Below are positions 1 through 5,563 of a stretch of 5,985 nt of DNA, piece after piece; within the stretch, counting starts at the first letter, position 1, and each line of letters opens with the position of its first letter. The notes under the pieces are model-generated. The model worked only from the letters and a program-made list of their open reading frames with translations, ran no database searches and was not told the origin of the DNA. This stretch comes from Chloroflexota bacterium (GTDB taxonomy: Bacteria; Chloroflexota; Anaerolineae; Anaerolineales; UBA4823). The stretch lies in NCBI GenBank assembly GCA_021849525.1, contig JAJZSS010000121.1, positions 1-5,985 on the forward strand, written 5' to 3'. A program made the position numbers and the translations under genes.

Positions 1-37
1 GTCTCTCCCGGAATATGGTCGGTCCTGGTCGCGAGTT

Positions 38-56
38 GGCGGGTTGAAAACCCGCC
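38..56. repeat. Short GC-rich palindrome (REP-like)
   Basis: Perfect inverted repeat: GGCGGGTT (38-45), loop GAA, AACCCGCC (49-56), followed by CTAC. It lies just beyond the 3' end of the minus-strand CAP gene. On the minus strand no T-run follows the stem, so it is a poor canonical terminator. From memory, palindromes of the type GGCGGGTTT/AAACCCGCC followed by CTAC are dispersed between genes in several bacterial phyla, including Chloroflexota. Membership in such a family is inferred. It could still act as a 3'-end stabiliser for the CAP transcript. Confidence 0.55.
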
Positions 57-63
57 CTACAGC

Positions 64-777
64 TTATCGTCCTCCAAAATCGACTGTCCAATAATGGCCA
101 TACGGGCTGTCCGGGTCGTAGGCGTAACCTACCCCGGCGTGGGTGTAACCCGCCCCCAGGATGATGGCGCGGTGACCGGGGCTGTTCATCCACGATTCGA
201 TCATCCAGTCGATGTCACCGAGCGAATTGGCGCCGATGATCTCGCCGTAGCCGGAATAAGATTCATCGCAGATCCAGGCCATGCGCTCGAAGAAGGTTTC
301 TCCGGCGGAGCCGGCGTGGCTGAAGAAATGATTCTGCGCCAGATCGCGGCTGTGAAAGCGGGCGATGCGGGTGAGGCTAAGCGAGCGCACCACCGGCGGT
401 AAGCCGTGCGCAGCGCGCTGGGCGTTGATCGCCGCCAGGGTATCGAGCTCCACCTGCTCGCTGGCGGCCGGCTGGGGCGGGATGGGCCAGTCGCAGCCGG
501 CAACCTGTGGGGCAGCGGCGACAAGCGGCAAGTAGCTGAGATAACCGGAGGCCTGGTCGGATACGCTCTGGACCGCAGACCAGGCTGCGCCCGCTGACCC
601 AGCGCCACTTGCAGCCCCTACGCCATTTGCTGCTCCTGCGGCGCCCGGCCATCCGGCGGCGCCCGCCCACTCCTCGGCGCTCGCTCGCGGGGAAGCCAGG
701 GGGTTGGCGATCACAATCACCTGGCAGACCAGCCAGAACAGGATCAGGAAGAGACGGTTTTTTAGCCTGAATTTCAT
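64..777 (-). CDS. Secreted CAP-domain (SCP/PR-1-like) protein
   Basis: This 237-residue exported protein has a C-terminal CAP (SCP/PR-1) domain. The N-terminus is basic (KFRLKNR) with a hydrophobic stretch at about 9-24 and a plausible signal peptidase I site after ASA (residues 32-34). An Ala/Gly-rich low-complexity segment follows (about 37-66), then a Pro-rich spacer. The CAP domain covers about 108-237: the first helix (LAAINAQRAAHGLPPV), His142 and the FFSH motif (151-154), the GE motif at Glu179, SPGHR (199-203, His202) and a C-terminal HYWTVDFG strand. The usual GEN is GEI here, so the Asn is missing. Cys95 and Cys170 could form a disulfide. Bacterial CAP proteins are extracellular, and their activity is mostly unknown. 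The ATG at 777 is the only start that keeps the signal peptide; the Shine-Dalgarno is weak. The gene is divergent from the lipoprotein array. Confidence 0.9.
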   Translation of the reverse strand: MKFRLKNRLFLILFWLVCQVIVIANPLASPRASAEEWAGAAGWPGAAGAANGVGAASGAGSAGAAWSAVQSVSDQASGYLSYLPLVAAAPQVAGCDWPIPPQPAASEQVELDTLAAINAQRAAHGLPPVVRSLSLTRIARFHSRDLAQNHFFSHAGSAGETFFERMAWICDESYSGYGEIIGANSLGDIDWMIESWMNSPGHRAIILGAGYTHAGVGYAYDPDSPYGHYWTVDFGGR

Positions 778-821
778 ATCATTTTCTGATTTGTGTACAC
801 TTTTTGTGAAGTTCTGGCATA

Positions 822-827
822 ATTATA
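822..827 (-). promoter_or_regulatory. Candidate -10 box for the CAP gene
   Basis: The minus strand reads TATAAT exactly (plus strand ATTATA), about 45 bases before the CAP start codon, in the only AT-rich stretch between the two divergent units. No convincing -35 hexamer is seen 16-18 bases further upstream, so this rests on the -10 match alone. Confidence 0.35.
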
Positions 828-831
828 CTCA

Positions 832-1215
832 ATGGCTGCCCACCCAAAGGTTACTTCAGGTTATGATCTGGCTAAGGTTTGGGGAAACGGCGCCGGGTCC
901 CCCGGGAGAAAACTCTCCAGGGCCATGGTTGAATCGACCACGACCATCGACGGATTCGATGCAACCACGTTCCGCTATACACGCCGGCTGGGCCCAGCCG
1001 GAGAAGCGCCCTGGTACCAGCTCCAGGATATCTGGGTGGATACTGGTTCATTGATCTATCTGCTTTCATTATATGCAGAGGACCTGACTGGCTACCAGCA
1101 AGAAATGGACTTGATCGTGAGTAGTTTTAAATTTAAATACCACGCGCCCGGTGGACCGGCCGAGATATCGCCCGGGATCAGTTTTGGGGCGGCAGCGGCT
1201 GATTTGGGCCGGTGA
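832..1215 (+). pseudogene. Lipoprotein family copy 1, 5'-truncated remnant
   Basis: An open frame of 127 codons in which only the middle, about 925-1137, matches the downstream lipoprotein family. It aligns with the C-terminal part: IDGFDATTFRYTRR, then WYQLQDIW, LIYLLSLYAEDL and the closing SSFKFK. There is no signal peptide, no Cys lipobox and no FTYP-SW region. The first 31 codons do not resemble the family, and the ATG at 832 has no ribosome binding site. Where the other copies stop after the closing FKFK-type end, this one has TAC (1138-1140) instead of a stop and runs on for 25 unrelated residues. I read it as a decayed paralogue. An unrelated small protein with a shared domain end is possible but less likely. 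Confidence 0.7.
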
Positions 1216-1308
1216 ATTATTCGCTGTTGGTGGTAAGCCTGAATTCATTTAGATTTCAAAATCAATCGGATTGGGAAGAGTAACCCACCCAAAAAATAAT
1301 AAAGGTAC

Positions 1309-1707
1309 GAGGTATCTGAGACTTACGAGCCCGGGCACGAATTCCTGTGGATGGGCCTGCTGGAAAACCTGACCGTGACCAGCATCAAAAATGAGGGAGA
1401 GGCTGGGGCATATTTCTCGGTGTCTTCATTGGAGCGATACGACGGCGTGATCGATGCCGATATCCCTTATCTGTATGCCAGAAATGAAGCCGATATGCGC
1501 AATTATGGTGAACGGCCAATCACGGTAGCCGGAATCGATGGCTTGTCGGCGACGTACGAACGGAAATGGAGAGGCCAGTGGCTCGAGTTCCATGATGTGT
1601 GGCTCGAACACGGCTCGCTGTATTACATGCTGTCCTTTCGCGCCGCCGACCTGGCCCTGTACCAATCCGAGATGGACATGATCCTGCAAAGTTTTGCGTT
1701 TAAATAA
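1309..1707 (+). pseudogene. Lipoprotein family copy 2, lacking signal peptide
   Basis: Family similarity begins at codon GAG 1309 (EVSETYEPGHEFLWMG) and continues without break to a normal C-terminus (LQSFAFK, stop 1705-1707). An in-frame TAA at 1300-1302 closes the frame upstream. The signal peptide, lipobox and first conserved strand (FTYP-SW) are therefore gone: about the first 46 residues of an intact copy. The first available ATG, at 1351, falls inside the conserved WMG motif and has no Shine-Dalgarno. The rest is well preserved: ENLTVTSI, DMRNYGERPITVAGIDGLSATYER, GQWLEFHDVW and YYMLSFRAADL. Nearly all internal sequence is intact, so the truncation is recent or the copy is maintained by recombination. 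If it is translated from 1351, the product would be cytoplasmic. Confidence 0.75.
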
Positions 1708-1743
1708 GAACACCAGCCGGTACACAATCTGGAGTCCAGGCCA

Positions 1744-1926
1744 ATGATGGCTTCAAAGAAATATTTTATGCATTACCAGCGTCATTGGGATGGAATCTGG
1801 TTGGAGTTCCAGGATGTGTGGACGGAAAAGAACAAGGTGGTTTACCTGCTGTCGTTCAACGCCCAGGATTTATCGGGATACGCGGAAAATATCGACCTGA
1901 TTTTGGATAGCTTTAAGTTAAAATAA
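1744..1926 (+). pseudogene. Lipoprotein family copy 3, C-terminal fragment
   Basis: A 60-codon open frame matching only the last third of the family: HYQRHWDGIW, LEFQDVW, VYLLSFNAQDLSGY and IDLILDSFKLK, ending with a stop at the family's normal place. It is in the same reading frame as copy 2, 36 bases after that copy's stop, with no intervening stop. No convincing Shine-Dalgarno precedes the paired ATG codons at 1744/1747. The signal peptide and the first about 110 residues are absent. I read it as a 5'-deleted paralogue. Expression as a separate small protein is unlikely. Confidence 0.72.
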
Positions 1927-1986
1927 ACTCAGACGGTCTGGAAGCCATCAGAAATCCATCAAAAACATCGTTGAAGAGAGGACCTC

Positions 1987-2514
1987 ATGAAAAAATTACT
2001 GCTCGCCTTAATCCTGCTCCCCCTGCTCACCTCCTGCGCCCTGAAGGGGCAGCCCTACGACTATTACACATTTTCATTCACTTATCCAGAAAGCTGGAGC
2101 CCGATGGAAGAAGTCTCCGCGACCTATAAGAGCGGGCAGGATTACTTCTGGATGGGCATCATCGAAGATCTGACCGTGACCAGCATCAAGCAAGACGGCG
2201 AAGCTGGGGCTTATTTTTCGGTAGCCACGCTGGAACAATCTGACGAGCCGGTCGCCGGGATCATCGATTTTATGTATGCCATCAACGAAGAGGATATGCG
2301 CAATTACAGTGAAAGACCGATCACCGTATCGGGTGTCAATGGCATGTCGGCAACCTTCGAGCGGCTGTGGGAAGGCCAGTGGCTCCAGTTCCACGATGTC
2401 TGGCTCGAATACGGTCCGCTGGTCTACCTGCTCTCCTTCCACGCCGCAGACCTGGGCGATTACGAGAAAGAGACGGATATGATCCTGGAGAGTTTTACCT
2501 TCAAAGCCAACTGA
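1987..2514 (+). CDS. Lipoprotein family copy 4 (PsbP/Mog1-like), intact
   Basis: A 175-residue lipoprotein. The signal peptide is short, with two lysines, a Leu-rich core and lipobox LTSC, so Cys17 would be lipidated. The mature domain opens with YDYYTFSFTYPESW (24-37), continues through DLTVTSI (61-67), AYFSV (75-79), DMRNYSERPITVSG (103-116), GQWLQFHDVW (130-139) and VYLLSFHAADL (146-156), and closes with MILESFTFK. Alternating strands, an opening F-YP-W motif and a closing SF-F strand fit the PsbP/Mog1/DcrB fold. That assignment is from pattern, and the function is unknown. A GAGAGG ribosome site lies just upstream of the ATG. It heads the three intact copies and is followed by copy 5 after about 70 bases. 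Confidence 0.85.
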   Translation: MKKLLLALILLPLLTSCALKGQPYDYYTFSFTYPESWSPMEEVSATYKSGQDYFWMGIIEDLTVTSIKQDGEAGAYFSVATLEQSDEPVAGIIDFMYAINEEDMRNYSERPITVSGVNGMSATFERLWEGQWLQFHDVWLEYGPLVYLLSFHAADLGDYEKETDMILESFTFKAN

Positions 2515-2524
2515 ACGACACACC

Positions 2525-2555
2525 TTCCACCCCGGAGATACTGCCCGGGGTGGAA
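2525..2555 (+). other. Perfect 11-bp stem-loop between copies 4 and 5
   Basis: TTCCACCCCGG (2525-2535) pairs fully with CCGGGGTGGAA (2545-2555) around a 9-base loop. It starts 10 bases after the stop of copy 4 and ends 29 bases before the ATG of copy 5. The following bases are AATTAAAT, not a T-run, so this is not a standard intrinsic terminator. It could stabilise the upstream mRNA segment or attenuate transcription within the operon; that role is inferred. Confidence 0.6.
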
Positions 2556-2584
2556 AATTAAATGATCTGCAGGTGGTAAACAAA

Positions 2585-3127
2585 ATGAAAAAAATAACTT
2601 TAGCGCTGCTGGTAGTCGTTTTTCTCACTTCCTGCGCCGGATGGGGAACAAAAACCTACGAGTTCTCCACGTTTACGATGAAATACCCCGCCAGCTGGAA
2701 ATCGATGGCGGAAATCTCGCCGACATATAAAAAGGGCCAGGAATACATGTGGCTGCACATCAACGAAGACTTCAGCCTGACCAGCGCAAAAAAAGAGGGC
2801 GACCCTGGGATCTATCTGACTGTGTCTGCCAGGGCGCACGGCGACAATCTGACATTCTCCTATTGGACGTACGCGACCGTGGCAGACTATACCCGCAACT
2901 TGAACCAGGTTCCGGTAACCGTGGGCGGGGTGGATGGCGTGATGTACCACTACGACCGCGAATGGGAAGGTCAGTGGTACCAGTTCCAGGATTACTGGTT
3001 CAATTATCAGATGTTGTCCTACTTTCTATCTTTTCGGGCTGAAAATCTGGCTGACTACCAGAGCGAAATCGACCTGATCCTGGAAAGTTTTACGCTCAAG
3101 GAGTGGGATCCCTTTGCGAAACAATAG
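2585..3127 (+). CDS. Lipoprotein family copy 5, divergent, intact
   Basis: A 180-residue lipoprotein. I chose ATG 2585 over an in-frame GTG at 2573 because AGGTGG (2571-2576) is well spaced as a ribosome site for it, and because the signal peptide then matches copy 4 exactly in length, with lipobox LTSC and Cys17. The family frame is kept: FTMKYPASW (30-38), TYKKGQEYMW (47-56), ITV-like VPVTVGGVDG (109-118), EGQWYQFQDYW (128-138) and SYFLSFRAENLADY (145-158), ending at LILESFTLK. It is the most divergent intact copy. The middle DMRNY motif is replaced (VADYTRN), and the TVTS segment reads SLTSAKK. The C-terminus carries eight extra residues (EWDPFAKQ) and overlaps the next start. The function is unknown. 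Confidence 0.83.
   Translation: MKKITLALLVVVFLTSCAGWGTKTYEFSTFTMKYPASWKSMAEISPTYKKGQEYMWLHINEDFSLTSAKKEGDPGIYLTVSARAHGDNLTFSYWTYATVADYTRNLNQVPVTVGGVDGVMYHYDREWEGQWYQFQDYWFNYQMLSYFLSFRAENLADYQSEIDLILESFTLKEWDPFAKQ
3098..3103 (+). promoter_or_regulatory. Ribosome site for the TTG start of copy 6
   Basis: AAGGAG lies inside the 3' end of copy 5, 10 bases before TTG 3114. It supports the TTG as the real start because no ATG or GTG follows before the hydrophobic core of the signal peptide. Initiation would be coupled to translation of copy 5. Confidence 0.5.
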
Positions 3128-3650
3128 ACTTTTCATCATCACACCGCTGCTGCTCCTGACCCTCCTGCTCACCGCCTGCACCCCGGCAGGGAAGCAGTTC
3201 GATTATTACACCCTGACTTTCACCTACCCAAACAGCTGGCAGCCGCTGGGTGAAGTCTCGGAGAGCTACCAGAGCGGGGGCGAATTCCTGTGGATGGGCA
3301 TCCAGGAAGACCTGACGGTAACCAGCGTGAAAGCTGAGGGCGAGCCAGGGGCCTATTTTTCGGTCGCTTCGGCGGAGGCCACCGATTGGAGCATCGATTC
3401 GGATGTCGATTTTATGTATGCCATGAACGAATCGGATATGCGCAATTACGCTGAAAGACCGATCACCGTGGCAGGGATCGAAGGGCTGTCGGCGACGTAT
3501 GAACGCAACTGGCAGAACCAGTGGACCCAGTTCCACGACGTCTGGATCCGGAACGGCTCGCTGTTCTACCTGTTATCCTTCCGCGCCGATGACCTGGAAA
3601 GCCAGCGCGCCGAGATGGAGATGATCCTGGAGAGCTTCAAGTTTAAGTAG
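3114..3650 (+). CDS. Lipoprotein family copy 6 (PsbP/Mog1-like), intact
   Basis: A 178-residue lipoprotein starting with TTG and overlapping copy 5 by 14 bases in another frame. The signal peptide is MRNNR plus a long Leu-rich core with lipobox LTAC, so Cys22 is the lipidation site. The domain closely follows copies 2 and 4: FDYYTLTFTYPNSW (29-42), GEVSESYQSGGEFLWMG (46-62), EDLTVTSVK (65-73), DFMYAMNESDMRNYAERPI (99-117), GLSATYERNW (124-133), FHDVW (140-144) and FYLLSFRADDL (151-161), ending LESFKFK. It resembles truncated copy 2 strongly, including the FLWMG and SATYER segments, so copies 2 and 6 may be sisters. The fold assignment is by pattern. It is the last gene of the array; no terminator is obvious downstream. 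Confidence 0.84.
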   Translation: MRNNRLFIITPLLLLTLLLTACTPAGKQFDYYTLTFTYPNSWQPLGEVSESYQSGGEFLWMGIQEDLTVTSVKAEGEPGAYFSVASAEATDWSIDSDVDFMYAMNESDMRNYAERPITVAGIEGLSATYERNWQNQWTQFHDVWIRNGSLFYLLSFRADDLESQRAEMEMILESFKFK

Positions 3651-3752
3651 CGGGCGTGCTCAAATCTTGAGAACCGCCGCCGGCTCGAGCAGTCTGATCT
3701 GCGGCAATTCCTCGCCTTGCGGGTTTACTGCGGGGCGATCTTTCTCTCGCAG

Positions 3753-3779
3753 GAGCGCAGGGAGCGCAGGGAGCGCAGG
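3753..3779 (+). repeat. Three tandem copies of a 9-bp unit
   Basis: GAGCGCAGG occurs three times in perfect tandem (3753-3761, 3762-3770, 3771-3779) and is preceded by the related CTCGCAG. The array ends eight bases before the GTG start of the next gene, so its last AGGG may serve as that gene's ribosome site. A similar but diverged stretch lies at 5529-5556, also directly before a gene. From memory, GCGCAGAG/GCGCAGGG-type strings are dispersed in several bacterial phyla. Confidence 0.75.
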
Positions 3780-3787
3780 GAAAAACC

Positions 3788-4798
3788 GTGATTAATGAAT
3801 TCGGATCGCAAGCCGCCATGCAGCCAATCACTTCCCGCAATTACACTGGTGAAAGCGACCTGCAGGCCATACTCGACCTGCTGGTGGAAAGCCGCCTCCA
3901 GACGGACGACTGGCGCTACCCGCATGTGGGAGAGCTGCTGTGGAACTATTTCATGGTGCTCATCCACCTGGAGCCGTCCAAGCACATCCGCCTGTGGCAG
4001 GCCGGTGAAAAGCTGGTGGGCGAACCCATCCTGGGCGAACCCATCCTTGGCGAGCCAATCCTTGGCTATGCCATGCTGGGCGAGGACCCGACTTTCGACG
4101 TGCAGGTGCACCCTGATTACGCCTGGCGCGGGATTGAGGATGAAGCGCTGGACTGGGCGGAAACGCTGCTTATCGAGCTGCGCCGGAGTGACCCGGAGCG
4201 CTGGGGCGGAACGTTGGTCTCCGGCAGCCGGCAGGACGACTCCCAACGCATGGCTTTCCTGGAGCGGCATGGCTTCCATCCAAGCGGCGAGTTCTCGGAA
4301 GTGAACCTGCTGCGCAGCCTGGAAGGGCCGCTGCCCGAACCGCTGCTCCCACCGGGCTGCCAGGTGCGCGCCGTGCAGCCGGATGAGCTGAGCGACCGCG
4401 CCGCCGCCCAGCGCGAGGTGTGGCAGCCGTGGACGGTGGGCGAGGTCAGCGACGAGGATTATGCGCAACTGATGCGCCTGCCCGGCTACGACCCCGAGCT
4501 GGATATTGTGAGCGTCACACCGGACGGGGTGATCGCGGCCTACGTGAACGGTTGGGCCGACCCGCTGAATAAGATCGGCGATCTGGGCCCGGTGGGCGCA
4601 CGCCCGGCATACCGGCGGCAGGGACTGACGAAAGCGGTGCTGCTGGAATGTTTGCGGCGCATGCAGGCGCGGGGGATGCAGCGCGTCAGCGTTTCGACCA
4701 ACAATCTCCCCGCCCGCCGGCTGTACGAATCCGTGGGCTTCCGAGTGGTGAACGAGTATATCGAGTATGTAAAAGCGGGCCAGGCGGAAGGCGGTTGA
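3788..4798 (+). CDS. Tandem two-domain GNAT acetyltransferase
   Basis: A 336-residue cytoplasmic protein with two GNAT N-acetyltransferase domains. The N-terminal domain spans about 12-175: VHPDYAWRGIEDEAL is a worn motif A, and MAFLERHGF is the usual closing segment. The C-terminal domain spans about 191-330 and has a good acetyl-CoA motif (LGPVGARPAYRRQGLTKAVL, 266-285, Q-x-x-G-x-T/K). A typical N-x-P-A-R-R-L-Y-E-S-V-G-F end follows. Activity therefore most likely resides in the second domain; the acceptor substrate is unknown. In the first domain's strand hairpin, residues 78-92 are GEPIL three times. I chose GTG 3788 because AGGG sits 7 bases upstream; ATG 3818 is an alternative with a weaker site. 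The 2H gene follows after 29 bases, probably in one operon. Confidence 0.88.
   Translation: MINEFGSQAAMQPITSRNYTGESDLQAILDLLVESRLQTDDWRYPHVGELLWNYFMVLIHLEPSKHIRLWQAGEKLVGEPILGEPILGEPILGYAMLGEDPTFDVQVHPDYAWRGIEDEALDWAETLLIELRRSDPERWGGTLVSGSRQDDSQRMAFLERHGFHPSGEFSEVNLLRSLEGPLPEPLLPPGCQVRAVQPDELSDRAAAQREVWQPWTVGEVSDEDYAQLMRLPGYDPELDIVSVTPDGVIAAYVNGWADPLNKIGDLGPVGARPAYRRQGLTKAVLLECLRRMQARGMQRVSVSTNNLPARRLYESVGFRVVNEYIEYVKAGQAEGG
4019..4063 (+). repeat. In-frame 15-bp minisatellite (GEPIL x3) in the GNAT gene
   Basis: Three 15-base units (4019-4033, 4034-4048, 4049-4063), each encoding Gly-Glu-Pro-Ile-Leu, are followed by a degenerate fourth unit reading GYAML (4064-4078). The first two units differ only at the last base; the third differs at two more third positions. 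Removing the insert would restore a normal GNAT hairpin (KLVGYAMLG). Unit loss or gain keeps the frame. Confidence 0.85.
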
Positions 4799-4827
4799 GC
4801 AGAACCCCGTCCCGGGGAGGAGAAATC

Positions 4828-5448
4828 ATGCGGAAAGCAGGCATCACCATCCTGGCAGATACCCCGGTGCAGAACTTTACCCACAAAATCGCCTATGAGC
4901 TGAGCCAGAAGTATGGGGTGGCTTTCTTTGCGTCCCTATACCCTGCCCATATCAGCCTGAAACAGCCGTTCAACTGCGAAGACCTGCCGCGCCTGGAGGC
5001 CTACTGCGACGAGCTGGCCGCCCAGACCGCCCCATTCCCTGTCGAGCTGGATGAATTGTATGCGGATGAATGGGAGGGAAACGGGATTCTGGGGCTGAGA
5101 GTGGTGGAGACCGGCACGCTGCGCGAGCTGCACAACCGCCTGAACCGCGAGCTGAGCCTGCTTTTTGCCGATAGCTCTGCTCCGCACGATGGCGATGGAT
5201 ACCGCTTTCACCTGACCATCGAGATGGGTGAAAATGGCCCGCCGAACCCTCTGGGGGAAACTTCCCCGGGAGTTGGGCGGGCCATTTTTAACCCGTACCG
5301 GGCTTATTTTGAGAGCCTGGCAGATAAAAAAGTGGGCCTGAGCTTTCAGGCCGCACAACTGGGCCTGTTCTACGCTGCCGGAAATGAGCAGAATCGCTAT
5401 ATGCTGTATAAAGTCATCCCGCTCAGCAGGCAAGACCACAGAGGATGA
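4828..5448 (+). CDS. 2H phosphoesterase / 2'-5' RNA ligase-like protein
   Basis: A 206-residue cytoplasmic protein of the 2H phosphoesterase superfamily (2'-5' RNA ligase, LigT, cyclic phosphodiesterases). The two hallmark tetrad motifs are present: His41-Ile-Ser43 after the LYPAHIS strand, and His128-Leu-Thr130 (FHLTIEMG). The two His-x-Ser/Thr motifs form the active site of these enzymes, which act on 2',3'-cyclic or 2'-5' phosphodiester bonds; the actual substrate here is unknown. The ATG at 4828 has a strong GGGGAGGAG site (4814-4822) five bases upstream; longer upstream reading frames overlap the GNAT gene and are not credible. The C-terminal tail SRQDHRG lies in a stretch resembling the following intergenic sequence and may be an extension. 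It is probably co-transcribed with the GNAT gene. Confidence 0.87.
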   Translation: MRKAGITILADTPVQNFTHKIAYELSQKYGVAFFASLYPAHISLKQPFNCEDLPRLEAYCDELAAQTAPFPVELDELYADEWEGNGILGLRVVETGTLRELHNRLNRELSLLFADSSAPHDGDGYRFHLTIEMGENGPPNPLGETSPGVGRAIFNPYRAYFESLADKKVGLSFQAAQLGLFYAAGNEQNRYMLYKVIPLSRQDHRG

Positions 5449-5528
5449 TCCACCTGAAAATCCTGTCCATCTATACATCTTCTCGGAGTTCGCTGCACTC
5501 ACCAACCCTCTGCCTGGTAAGATCAATC

Positions 5529-5556
5529 TCGCGCAGAGCCGCAGGGGGCGCGGAGA
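5529..5556 (+). repeat. Degenerate relative of the GCGCAGGG repeat
   Basis: The stretch CTCGCGCAGAGC, then CGCAGGGGGCGCGGAGA, looks like a worn version of the 9-bp array at 3753-3779. It is in the same orientation relative to the next gene and equally close to a start codon. Its final GGAGA (5552-5556) sits seven bases before ATG 5564. Common origin is inferred from the pattern only. Confidence 0.45.
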
Positions 5557-5563
5557 AAAGATA

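Noticed and set aside
1215..1265. Short frame reading LLVVSLNSFRFQ, resembling the closing block of the lipoprotein family
   Set aside because: Only about ten residues match and nothing before or after resembles the family, so chance is the better explanation.
2573..2584. GTG start for lipoprotein copy 5
   Set aside because: It would use up the AGGTGG ribosome site and add residues before MKK; ATG 2585 gives a signal peptide equal to copy 4.
3753..3779. CRISPR-like array
   Set aside because: The units are 9 bases with no spacers; this is a simple tandem repeat.
3725..4468. A 247-codon minus-strand open frame
   Set aside because: It is antisense to the GNAT gene, which has clear motifs and codon pattern. 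High GC leaves long open shadows.
4648..4827. Longer start for the 2H protein
   Set aside because: It would overlap the GNAT coding region by 150 bases with a non-family sequence, while ATG 4828 has a strong ribosome site.
5384..5563. Extended N-terminus for the cupredoxin-like protein
   Set aside because: The extension overlaps the 2H gene's end, is read from intergenic repeat-like sequence, and would bury the signal peptide.
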